From NCBI GenBank assembly GCA_002943765.1, contig PQWQ01000003.1:1550001-1614000 (forward strand): a DNA stretch of 64,000 nt, written 5' to 3'. The first letter of the stretch is position 1. Each line of letters begins with the position of its first letter. This document shows, in pieces, positions 39,101 to 48,917 of the stretch. Source of the DNA: Psoroptes ovis (taxonomy: Eukaryota > Arthropoda > Arachnida > Sarcoptiformes > Psoroptidae). Made by a program: the position numbers and the translations under genes. The notes under the pieces were generated by a model. That model saw only the letters and a program-made list of their open reading frames with translations, was not told the origin of the DNA and ran no database searches.

Positions 39101-40490
39101 ATTGATTTGAATTGAAATAATCAATGTAAAAATTGGGAAGATGTATTTGAAGATATGAAGAAACAAGACAAGAAGTATGAAAGTATATGTGCACATGTTT
39201 GTTTATTGGGAATATACGAAGAAAATTGAAATGAAATTTTCAATATTTCCGGTTGTCATTCCATGATAATAATATGAATGGACAAATATTAATATTCTTT
39301 GATTAATTCAACACAAATTCATTCAATATTTGATTATCCACGCACATAAAAATTAATATATTCAAAACAACAAGGTTAACACCTTTCAATTCAAAAATTC
39401 AAAGCAAAAGATATTAATTTCGAGTAAATTATGAAATAATTTGAATACGGAGCAATACTCTATCATTGATTATAATTATTGTATCATAAATCTTCATGTA
39501 TATCGATGCATAGGTCTATGATTATCTTGGAATATTTAAATTTCAATTTCCGAAATGACAATTTTTTCTGCGTTTGTTTGTGCGTGTGTGTCTGCGTAGT
39601 ATTACACATATTCAATGTGCTTTTAAATGTGTAGGCTTTCAAAGGTTCTAAGCATAAGGTTTTTGAGAATTATTTTAAAAAAAGAAGAAAAACCTTATGC
39701 TTTTTTTCAAGAACCGCACCTTATCACAATTACCTGATACAAAAAATTTATTATTATCGTAATCTATTATTTGTTGCCTTTTTGGAAGATGATAATGATG
39801 ATGATAAGATTTAAAAGGTTAATTCTATTAAGATTTTAATGAAAAAAGCATGGACTCAATTTTTTCCTTTTGCTAAATTATTGCACAAAGATTTGTGCAA
39901 GATTTTCGGGTATTTCTATGTCTTACATGAGAAATATTTCATAAATTAATTTGGGTAATTGTAATTTGAAAAAATTTTGAATTGAATGAATGAAATTTCT
40001 TTGTTTTTTTTTCTGAAATTTCATTGTTTATTTGAAAAGGAATCATTGAATTTCAAATATTATTCTAAGGATGATTTGATAAGATATTGATCAAAAGAGG
40101 AGAGCGCAATCAATCAATTGTCCGATTAATGAACAAATGATTCATTCATTCATAAGTTTGCAATAAATAATTACAATGTTGATGAATGATTAATTATTAA
40201 ATTACTAAGTCATTTCATAATTTATAATAATAAGAAAATCATGGATAAACTTACACTGGTATTGATTGACTAGAACGTTTAACAATATGTTCAGCAACTG
40301 AATAACCAAAATATGAATCACTTGGACCAAATTTATATACAGGTAAATTTATATCCAAATTAAATGAATCAATTGAGTTAATTATTATCATTAATAATAA
40401 ACAAATTATTAAGAATATTGCATTTAAAGTTCTTTGTATATTATTTGTATTTGTAATATTATTTGTACAATTTATTTTTAATTTGGCCAT
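33147..40490 (-). CDS. Integrin alpha subunit, laminin-binding (alpha-3/6/7, PS1-like) type
   Basis: Cell-surface adhesion receptor subunit. Twelve exons keep frame to 1067 residues: 40255-40490, 37158-37282, 37029-37094, 36810-36965, 36623-36731, 35760-36047, 34972-35690, 34317-34905, 33678-34257, 33465-33611, 33280-33402 and 33147-33212. A hydrophobic signal segment precedes the mature start FNLDINLPVY. The seven-blade propeller shows LLVGAPRTKSG, WLGVTVKSQG, VMVCAHRY and calcium loops DCDGDKHSD, DLNHDSYED and DMDRNSYPD; there is no I domain. The pattern follows human alpha-6 closely. A furin-type site RKRR at about 907-910 would cleave heavy from light chain. A transmembrane helix is followed by the conserved GFFKR motif. 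The cytoplasmic tail is only about 20 residues. The first intron is 3 kb; most others are under 600 bp. Confidence 0.95.
37283..40254 (-). other. Intron 1 of the integrin alpha gene (3 kb)
   Basis: Separates the signal-peptide exon from the propeller exons; donor GTAAGT at 40254 and acceptor AAAATAG ending at 37283 (minus strand). AT-rich, with GT and AAAT runs, a CAT/CAG-type low-complexity patch near 38970-39090 and a perfect-arm hairpin at 39651-39701. No nested gene is supported. Confidence 0.8.
39644..39715. repeat. Hairpin-forming inverted repeat in the integrin intron
   Basis: Inner arms AGCATAAGGTTTTT (39651-39664) and AAAAACCTTATGCT (39688-39701) are perfect 14-bp inverses around a 23-nt loop. 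An outer pair, GGTTCT (39644-39649) and AGAACC (39710-39715), extends the stem after a mismatched bulge. It may be a tiny foldback element or an RNA hairpin. Confidence 0.55.
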
Positions 40491-43400
40491 TATAAATATT
40501 ATTATTTCTTTATTTTTTGAAACACTCTACAATATCAATATGATTGGATTCAATACAAAATTTGTTAAGCTTGAATTATAATGATGTTTAGCTGTCAATT
40601 GATGTATTATTGATTTGTTGCTGATTATTGCTGTACAAAAGTTGCCAGAATTTGTTTTGCTTTTTAAAATATCAAATCAATGAATATTCTTCATCATTTT
40701 ATTACAAGAATATTTTGGCAATGATTTTTTGAAATTAGCGTGAAAATAAGAACACGATTTTTAATTTTATTTGATTCAATTTATTCAATTTGAATATCAC
40801 AAATAGCTGCCATGTTATTTTGTTATTATAAAAATGATTATTTTTAAGGTAAAATCGGATGCATTATCGAATGTGCATTATCAATTGAGGATACACAACA
40901 AACAACAACAATAAAAACAAGTACAATATGTCGATTAGAGTTGATTACAGGTAGCTAACAACAGGTAACAACAATTGAAACGTGATTAAATAATAATAAC
41001 AATCGTTTAATGATGATGGTAATATGTCTTAATTGGTCAAATAATCATTATTCATTCATAGTTTCGTAAATTGATTCGTGATTTATTAATTTTTATTCAA
41101 TTTGATTCAATAGTTGAATGGATTCATTCATTCAAATATCACAAATAAAAACAGATGTGCGATTTTCAAATTCAAGAAATGGATTCAATTTCGTCTTAAG
41201 AAACTAAAATATCTCCATCATCGTTGTAAGTAAATGTAAATAATCATATTTGGAAACCAAAACAACGACGATCATTGAATCATATTGAATCATTGAATTG
41301 AATGATCAAATCGAATCATCGGAAAAAAATTGAATCAAAATAGAAATTAAAAGAAATGAAAAGAAAAATGTGCAAAAAAAATTAGATAAATAAATAAATA
41401 AACAAAAACAAATACAAAATATAAAATGAAAAAATGAATAAATAAATAAATTGCAAATGAAAAAAAAATTGTTGAGAAGCCACTCCTCCTTCCCCCATTC
41501 TGTGCATTCTACGCGTGAGTTGCTGCTAAAAATTCATGCAAACTTATCGATTATTGCCGGTAACTTTGATGATCTCGCGTAAAAAATGACGTATTAATAC
41601 GTGAGGAGCAATTTCCAGTAGACTGGTCAAAGACGTGTCAGTACGTCAAAGGCGCAGAATTTCTGCTATCAGAATGCAAAAAAAATAGGCGAATCCAGCC
41701 AATCAGAAGTAGGAATAAAAAAAAAAGGAACCAAGTAAGCCATCAACAGCTGTCTGCAATTTTACATACAGTGGATAAAAAATGAAAAGAGAGAAAAAAA
41801 TTTGCTACTTTTTTCTTGTTGTTGCAATGCTGCAACAATTTTTTGTTCAACCTTCAGTATCGCCATCTATATTCTTGAAATCAAATCAAAAATTAAAATT
41901 GGAAAGTGTCCACAGGTGCATTATGCATGCAAACTTGAGAAAGTTTTTCCAATTTCTATTTTTTTCCGAATCTGTTGAGACTGCGCACATTGATTCGATT
42001 TTGAATTTTTTTTTTGCAAAAAGATAGAAGTACCAAATTAATAGATTGCAAAAATAAGCAAAGTCTAAATTCATCAATATTTTTCACCATTGCTACTACC
42101 CCATACACACAGCTGATAACAGCTGATGAATTGTCTCACAGCTTTGTGTGTGTTTGTGTATGTAATAAGTCATCAAAATCATGAAAAATTTGCTTTGACA
42201 GGTATTTTACCTTTATACAACTCTCCTTCATTATCATCAATTTATACACTTGTGAGTAGTTTGTGAAATTTTAAGTGTCTTTATTTTCTGTGATAGAAAC
42301 TTATCAACAACAACAACAACAATTGTGAATGAATGAATGTAATGAATGATATTATCACCTGCTGCCTATGGCTATTTTCAATTCAAACTCATGAAAAAAT
42401 TGATATTCGCGTGTTTTTCAAGTTGTGGACGAAATAAAAATGAATTCATAGAGAAAAATTATTCCTGATGAAAACAGCAGCAGCGAAATTTGCTGATTAT
42501 TTATAATTCAAATAAATGAATCAAAATAATGACAATTATGTTCAATTAACAACAAGCAAATAGATAAATAAACAAAGCAAAACAATAAACAATTCAACAC
42601 ACGAATATGTGTGTGTGTGTGTGAAATAAAATAAAACAATCATTCATTCATCCATGAATCATCAAAGCCATAAGCAACATTTTATAATAATAATAAACAT
42701 ACAACAAACAGTATTATTCAACGATAGTATTGAATCAAACATCATTTAAACATGCATAAATGCATTCATATGACCAAAAAGACAATTTGAACAAAAGAAT
42801 AATTTCATAATTCATTAAAAATTCTCTTCACATATTCATATTGGACCAATTGATATTCATCATAAACAGTTATCAAATTTGAATGGAGAAGCAATTTGAC
42901 GATAATTAACATTTATAATTATAATAGAAATAATAATCAGCAGCAACAAACGCTCATCAACACCAATCACCTAATAAATACCTGATATAACTCTTATTAT
43001 TTTTAAATAAATATTTGTGTACATGTTTTTCTCTATCATCTTTTATAAACTAACAAAATGAATGATTTGCTTTAAAAAATCATCATCATCATCAATCAGT
43101 TGTTGTTGTTTTTGCTGTTGATTATTTACATTTAGCAGCTGTTTTTATTTTACTGTTAATTTACTTGACTATTTTTTCAATATTTTTTAAGAAGTTATTT
43201 TTTTGTTTTTACATTATAACAACTAAAGAAAAATATGCTAAAATAGAAAAATATTTCAACGAATACAACGACGACGACGACATATTTCTTTTATTTACCT
43301 GAGATTTATCGCTCATACGCGAAAATAATTTCAAAAGTCTCACGGTTTTTGAATGATACCATTATGAAATGGTAGCTATTAATATCAAGAGCCAAAGATT

Positions 43401-43638
43401 TTTCCAAAAAACTAAATCAATCAAAGTTATTTCATTGTTTAAATGATCGTAAGTTCTTTTTTTTATTTTAAATTAATCAAAATTTAATTTCAATTTAATA
43501 TTTTCATTTCAAGGCCATAATTCATTGATGTAAGCTGCATCTCTCAAGTGTAATCTATTGATTTTTTTCAAATCACTACATTCAATTTTAGTCATTTGAC
43601 AAACATTCCAGGACATAAAAATACTTATTTATTCAATT
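40491..43638. other. Divergent region between integrin alpha and the FERM phosphatase
   Basis: About 3.1 kb between two head-to-head genes. Most is AT-rich with repeats (a GT run near 42609-42622, a GAC run near 43267-43278). The patch 41465-41780 is clearly richer in G+C and holds promoter-like motifs, listed separately. No coding sequence is convincing; a short frame at 41782-42027 matches nothing known. Confidence 0.5.
41465..41780. promoter_or_regulatory. Candidate promoter patch with CCAAT box and CRE-like palindrome
   Basis: A less AT-rich stretch in the head-to-head spacer. It contains CCAGCCAATCAG (about 41695-41706), which fits the NF-Y CCAAT-box consensus. It also has a perfect 14-bp palindrome ACGTATTAATACGT (41589-41602) preceded by TGACGTA, a CRE-like core, and several further ACGT cores (for example GACGTGTCAGTACGTCA near 41632-41648). 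It lies about 1 kb before the integrin start and 2 kb before the phosphatase start, so it may drive either gene. Inference from motifs only. Confidence 0.4.
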
Positions 43639-46600
43639 ATGCCATTTAATTTTCGTTTACCTGGTAAACGTAGTCAACAATATAATGTTGCAAGTAAAGA
43701 TTTATTTATTATCACAATTGAATTATTAACATCAGAATGTATTGAATGTACATTATTATCGACAAGTACTGGACAAGAATGTCTTGAAAATGTATGTCAA
43801 AAAATTGGCATACAGCAATCTGAATATTTTAGCCTCATGTTTCGTTCGAAAAAAATGGTCGATCAATGGGTTGATTTATCGAAATCGGTTAAAAAACAAT
43901 TGTCAAAATATGCTCAAGAACCACGATTATATTTTCGTTTACAATATTTTGTGCCGAATTTTCATTTTTTATCCGACGATGTTAGCCGTTATCATTATTT
44001 TTATGCTATGAAAAATTTAGTTATCGATGGCCGTATTGCTTGCAGCCGTGATGACGCTATTCTGCTGGCCAGTTTTAGTTTACAAGCTGAATTTGGTGAT
44101 TATTCGCCTGAACGACATACTGTGGAATATTTGAATAATTATAATTTATTTCCAAAATCAATGGTAATGAACAAAATTGCACGTGATGTATTGATTGAGT
44201 GTGCTATCAATGCTTACCGTAACCTACAAGGTGTACCGCCAAGTGTTGCTGAAATTTATTATATTAGTGAGGCACAGCGCCGCGAAGGTTATGGTCAAGA
44301 AGGTTTCCCTGCACGTGATCTAAGCACTGGACAAGATGTTTGTCTTGGTGTTTGTATACGTGGTATATTTGTTGTAAATACTGAAACGAATACACTTGAA
44401 TTATTCAAATGGATGGATATTGCAAATTTGATGCATCAGAAAAAAGTATTCACAATAGAACGTTTCACTGATAAATATTCTAAAAATTATTCAACGTATG
44501 ATAATGATTATGCTAATTGCATATGGCAAACATGTGTAGAACAGCATCAGTATTTTATGAAAGGTATACAAAATGCTCAACAGCAACAACAGCAAAATGA
44601 TCAAATGACATCTGTAACTAATCCAATCGCAGAATCGATACAAATACAACTCAATAGTGGTGGTATTGCAGGTGTTATTAATAACGATCAATCTAGCTCA
44701 TCAACTACTTTATTAAATCCATCAACATTATATTTACATCAGCAGCATCAGCATCATGGATCAAATAATTCTGTGCACAAAATATTGCCGCAACAACAGC
44801 AAACAACAACTGATCAAACATCTGATTATCTTGAAAACAATGAAAATAATAATCAAAGTTTTTATGAAACGATAGGTATAGCATCGACATCAACATCATC
44901 ATTGACGAATAATAATAATAATATTAATAATAATAATGAAAATGTTATAAAACAGCCACCGATTACCACTACAATAGCTCAAATTGAAAATAATAATAAT
45001 GATAATAATAACAATAATTTAGAACAATTCAAACAAATGAGCTTAAATAATGAACCGATTGATTTGAATCAAATACAAATAAATTGTCAGCCAACACTTG
45101 CATCAATGAATCAATATAATCTTAAATCAGGTGAATTGAGTCATAACAGTAACAATGATTTAAATTCAAATAATTTCAACACTAATAATACTACTTCGAC
45201 CAACAAATCCATCAGCGAAACACCAATATATGAAAATCAAACAAATTTGAATGATCTCACATATGAACAGCGTAAAAAATTATTGCCACCATATCGGATG
45301 CCGCCTGATTATGATACATTTCTTAAGCATAAATATTTAATGTCGAATTCAATGTCACAAAGTTTATCATCGATACCGACTAAATTGCAAATGAATGGTA
45401 TTAATAAGATGTATAATGATTATAATATGAAATCATCGAACGATAATTCGAATACGATCAATGGACAACCGATAGCTAGTCATACACAATTAATTAATAC
45501 ATCATCATCATCAACATTATCATTATGTCATCCACAACAACAGCAGCAATCAAATCATTTAAATTCAAATCAATCACAACAACAACAATTTTATCAATCC
45601 ACAGCAAATACTTATGGCAATTATATGGACTTATCAAATCTTGCAGTCGATCAATCAGCGTCCGCACTTAATGTTACGAATATTCCTAATCATCGTTGCT
45701 CATTACCACCAACAACGAATGATGATGTGACAAACATAAATGTATCGACGATGATACCGACAAATCAGTTAACATATCAACATCAACGTTTACATAGCTC
45801 GGGAATGTATACATCGAGTTCACCTGATTTGAATACTTTGCATCCATCAGTATTGATGAATAACAAGCCAGCATTGTTTCATACACAACCGCAGCAACAA
45901 ACCATAAGCAATCAAACAAATTTGATAAATTCAAATGTAATAGCAGCTAATAATGTTAATGTGAATTCTATGATAAATCATCATCATTTAATTCCAATGC
46001 AACAAGAGCAGAAACAACAAATTTTAATTAAAAAACCACCATATTTTACCAGTGTCCCTGATTTAACATTCAATAAACAATACACAAGGAGTGCTCATCA
46101 AAATTATATCGATTTGTTTGGGCCAAGTGAGAAAAAATTGAGTAAAACAAAAAATTTATTCCGTTTATTTGGCTTCTCACAAAATAAAACTGGATCTGAA
46201 CCTAATCTATTCAATAATATCCATAATAATAATTTAGCAGCAGCAACAACATATTCACCAAATTCTTATCTAAAGCGAACCAAATATTCAATTGAAAAAT
46301 TGAATGATACACGTGTTAATGGCAACAATAATTGCACATCTGACTCTCAAATAATTCAAAGGCCAAAGACTATGTCATTCGTTACGATATCAGAGAAAGC
46401 TGATGATTCCGAATCTGTACAGCAGCAACAATCAACGGCAGTTGATTCAGAGGCCAATATTCAAACGAGAGTGGGGAATCATTATATTAATGTAGATCAG
46501 CAGCAGCAACAGGTGCAGCCATCACATCAAAATGAACAATTACGAAGCGCTGATTCCGCAGCGAATAATGCAGCTAAAAAAATTGCTAACTCACGTATAA

Positions 46601-47662
46601 TTGTATTTGGTAAAAGTTTTGATGATCAAGATTTCACCAAAGAATTTGAATTATTACCACGTATGAATCCGACAGCAAAATTTACAACAGCATCTTTATC
46701 GGAAAATATATTGAAAAATCGTTTTCGTGATATACTGCCTTACGAAGAGAATCGGTATGTCTTTATTGCATGATTTAATTCAAAATCAATTAATTTTTAA
46801 CCATGTTCTAGTGTCAAATTACAACCAACAAAAGATAATAAACATGGCTATATAAATGCATCACATGTTTATATGAATATTTATGGCCAAACGATTAAAC
46901 AACATTATATTGCTGCACAAGGACCATTGCCGAATACCACATTAGATTTTTGGCAAATGGTATTCGAACAACACATCAATTTAATTGTAATGGTCACAAA
47001 TTTTAGTGAATCTGGTTCACAAAAATGCTATGTCTATTTGCCTCTTTCATGTGAACCGAATAAAAATGTATTACGTTTTGGTGATTATGAGGTATTGTAA
47101 CTTTTTTTTAAAGTTGATTGTATTGAATTAATTTTTCTAATTTTGTTTGCACAAACAGATAACATGTACTTATACTACCGAGACACTAACTTATGTCATC
47201 AGTTTATTAATATTATCATATAATGGACAACGACGACAAATAACACATTTACGCTATACTGATTGGAATGATCATTCAATACCGGGTGATTTGCAAAGTT
47301 TTCTTACATTCCTTTCCGAAATGGATGCCATTTATCGGCAAAATAACCGGGATGCATCCATCGGACTAAATCGCAAACGTTATTATTCATCATCATTATT
47401 AAATAATAATCAATCTCAGCTATCATCATTATTACCACCAATATTAGTACATTGTAGTGCTGGTGCTGGTCGTAGCGGTGTAATGATATTGTGTGATGCA
47501 TTACTTAAATGTTTAGATTATCAACATTCCGAACCAATCGATGTGCCTAAAGCATTGATCCAATTAAGATTTCAACGAATGATCAGTGTGCAACATTGTG
47601 AACAATTCCGTTTCGTATGTCAAGTATTATCACAAAATCTATCAAATTCAAGGCTTATCTAA
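43639..47662 (+). CDS. FERM-domain protein tyrosine phosphatase (Pez/PTPN14/PTPN21 family)
   Basis: Non-receptor phosphatase of cell junctions; in other animals the family acts in adhesion and Hippo/YAP signalling. Exons 43639-46754, 46812-47091 and 47159-47662 join to 1299 residues. The N-terminal FERM domain (about 20-310) matches PTPN14 closely, including MPFNFRL, ECTLLSTSTGQECLE and FGDY. The long middle part is Gln/Asn-rich and carries PPDY (555-558), a PPxY motif of the kind that binds WW domains. The phosphatase domain begins LKNRFRDILPYEENR and ends at the C-terminus. The signature is HCSAGAGRSG with Cys at about 1231, so the usual VGRTG is AGRSG. The WPD loop reads WND (1168-1170). 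The Asp acid is kept but Pro is lost. Catalytic activity is likely altered. Confidence 0.93.
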
Positions 47663-47836
47663 ATGATGTAAACATGATTTTTTATATAATTTTTTTATCT
47701 ACTTTTATATGTAAGAATTGCATCTATTTTTTATATGAAAATGTTTTTTTTATTTAATTAAATAATTTTATTAATTAAGAATATCGTAAGATAAAAAAAT
47801 ATAATCTAAAAATTCAATATAATTGTAACAATTGTA

Positions 47837-48295
47837 TCAAAGTTTTTTCTTCGATTTTCGCTTGTTCGAATATAAAAGACGACAAACATAATCCAATGGT
47901 AAATCATTGATCAAAGATTTATCATTACCAGAGTTGATTGTTTGATTTCTACTATCATCATTATCTTTATCGATGATTGCTTTACAATAATATTTATCGT
48001 AGACTGTCGATACTTCTGTCAATGACGGCGTCAAAAATAGATTGATTGCTGGATATATAATGAAACCGAATATTAATAATAACATTGTAAAAAATATCGG
48101 TATCGATATGGCCCAATATTTTGATGGAAAATATGTGATACCAGTCTTTTCAATCAAATGACCAGGGATGAAAGCCCATAAATAAAATACAATCAACGAA
48201 ACAATCGAGACTAGAAATAATACAAAACCATAAATACATCGACCAATATTTGGTGCGGGAAAAGATGTATCAACTGATTCAGGACGATCATCCAT
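47837..48295 (-). CDS. PIGP: PIG-P, subunit of GPI-GlcNAc transferase
   Basis: Small ER-membrane subunit of the enzyme that makes GlcNAc-phosphatidylinositol, the first step of GPI-anchor synthesis. A single exon encodes 152 residues. Two membrane helices are visible (about 20-45 and 62-88). The PIG-P family pattern is clear: YGFVLFLVSIVSLIVFYLWAF, then LIEKTGITYFPSKYWAISIP and a TVYDKY motif. Its ATG lies only 27 bp after the stop codon of the Pcc1-like gene on the same strand, so both may come from one transcript. It converges on the phosphatase gene, with 174 bp between them. Confidence 0.92.
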   Translation of the reverse strand: MDDRPESVDTSFPAPNIGRCIYGFVLFLVSIVSLIVFYLWAFIPGHLIEKTGITYFPSKYWAISIPIFFTMLLLIFGFIIYPAINLFLTPSLTEVSTVYDKYYCKAIIDKDNDDSRNQTINSGNDKSLINDLPLDYVCRLLYSNKRKSKKKL

Positions 48296-48322
48296 TTTTT
48301 TCTTATTTGTTGCAGATTAAAT

Positions 48323-48643
48323 CTAAGGAATCGTCGTTTTCGATCGTTCTTCTTCTATCAAATCAAATTGATCAATTGTATCGATTAATAGAATTATATA
48401 TTCCAACGTAGAATTGATGTGTAAACGCAAATGTTTTAATGTTTTCGTTATAATATTAATTTTCAATATATTTTGATCATAATCGATTACTTTTTCTAGC
48501 ATTGATGATGATAATCTTGATGGTTCATGTTTTAAATCAACATTCAATGATTTGCTTACAATTTTCGCTTGTCTTTCACTTTCAAACGGTATAACAATGT
48601 TAGCCGTGAAAGTTGTCACTTTTTGATCTTTTTCAGTTGTCAT
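48323..48643 (-). CDS. Pcc1/LAGE3-like subunit of the EKC/KEOPS complex
   Basis: A single-exon 106-residue protein. The KEOPS complex makes the t6A modification at position 37 of tRNAs, and Pcc1 is its small dimerisation subunit. The Pcc1 pattern is seen: NIVIPFESERQAKIVSKSL near the start, then an LKIN strand and a long C-terminal helix HLRLHINSTLEYIILLIDTI. The length fits the family (about 90-140). The downstream PIG-P gene starts 27 bp after its stop codon. Upstream, the NCBP1 gene runs the other way from 48918, giving a 274-bp shared promoter region. Confidence 0.85.
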   Translation of the reverse strand: MTTEKDQKVTTFTANIVIPFESERQAKIVSKSLNVDLKHEPSRLSSSMLEKVIDYDQNILKINIITKTLKHLRLHINSTLEYIILLIDTIDQFDLIEEERSKTTIP

Positions 48644-48917
48644 CGATTTTTGGCAAATTTAACCTTGAAATACATTAGTTTCAAATGAAAATCAAAAATT
48701 TAAAATTTTCATAAATTTTCAAAACAAAATTCCGTTAAATTGCAGCATGGTCCTTGAGCGACTATTTAGATAGTGCGGGATAATTTTAGTTGAAATGGTC
48801 GAAAAAAAGTTGTGTGAGTTTTTTTTCAAAATTCAATCAAATGGTCCGGCATTTTGTTATTTAAAAAATTAATTCAAATTAAAATTAATTATTTATTACT
48901 GATAATATCTTCCGAGC
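48644..48917. promoter_or_regulatory. Shared bidirectional promoter region of Pcc1/PIG-P and NCBP1
   Basis: 274 bp between two divergent housekeeping start codons. It must contain both 5' UTRs and core promoters unless far upstream exons exist. A slightly G+C-richer patch at about 48745-48790 (GCATGGTCCTTGAGCGAC) is a possible core. No motif assigned with certainty. Confidence 0.5.
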
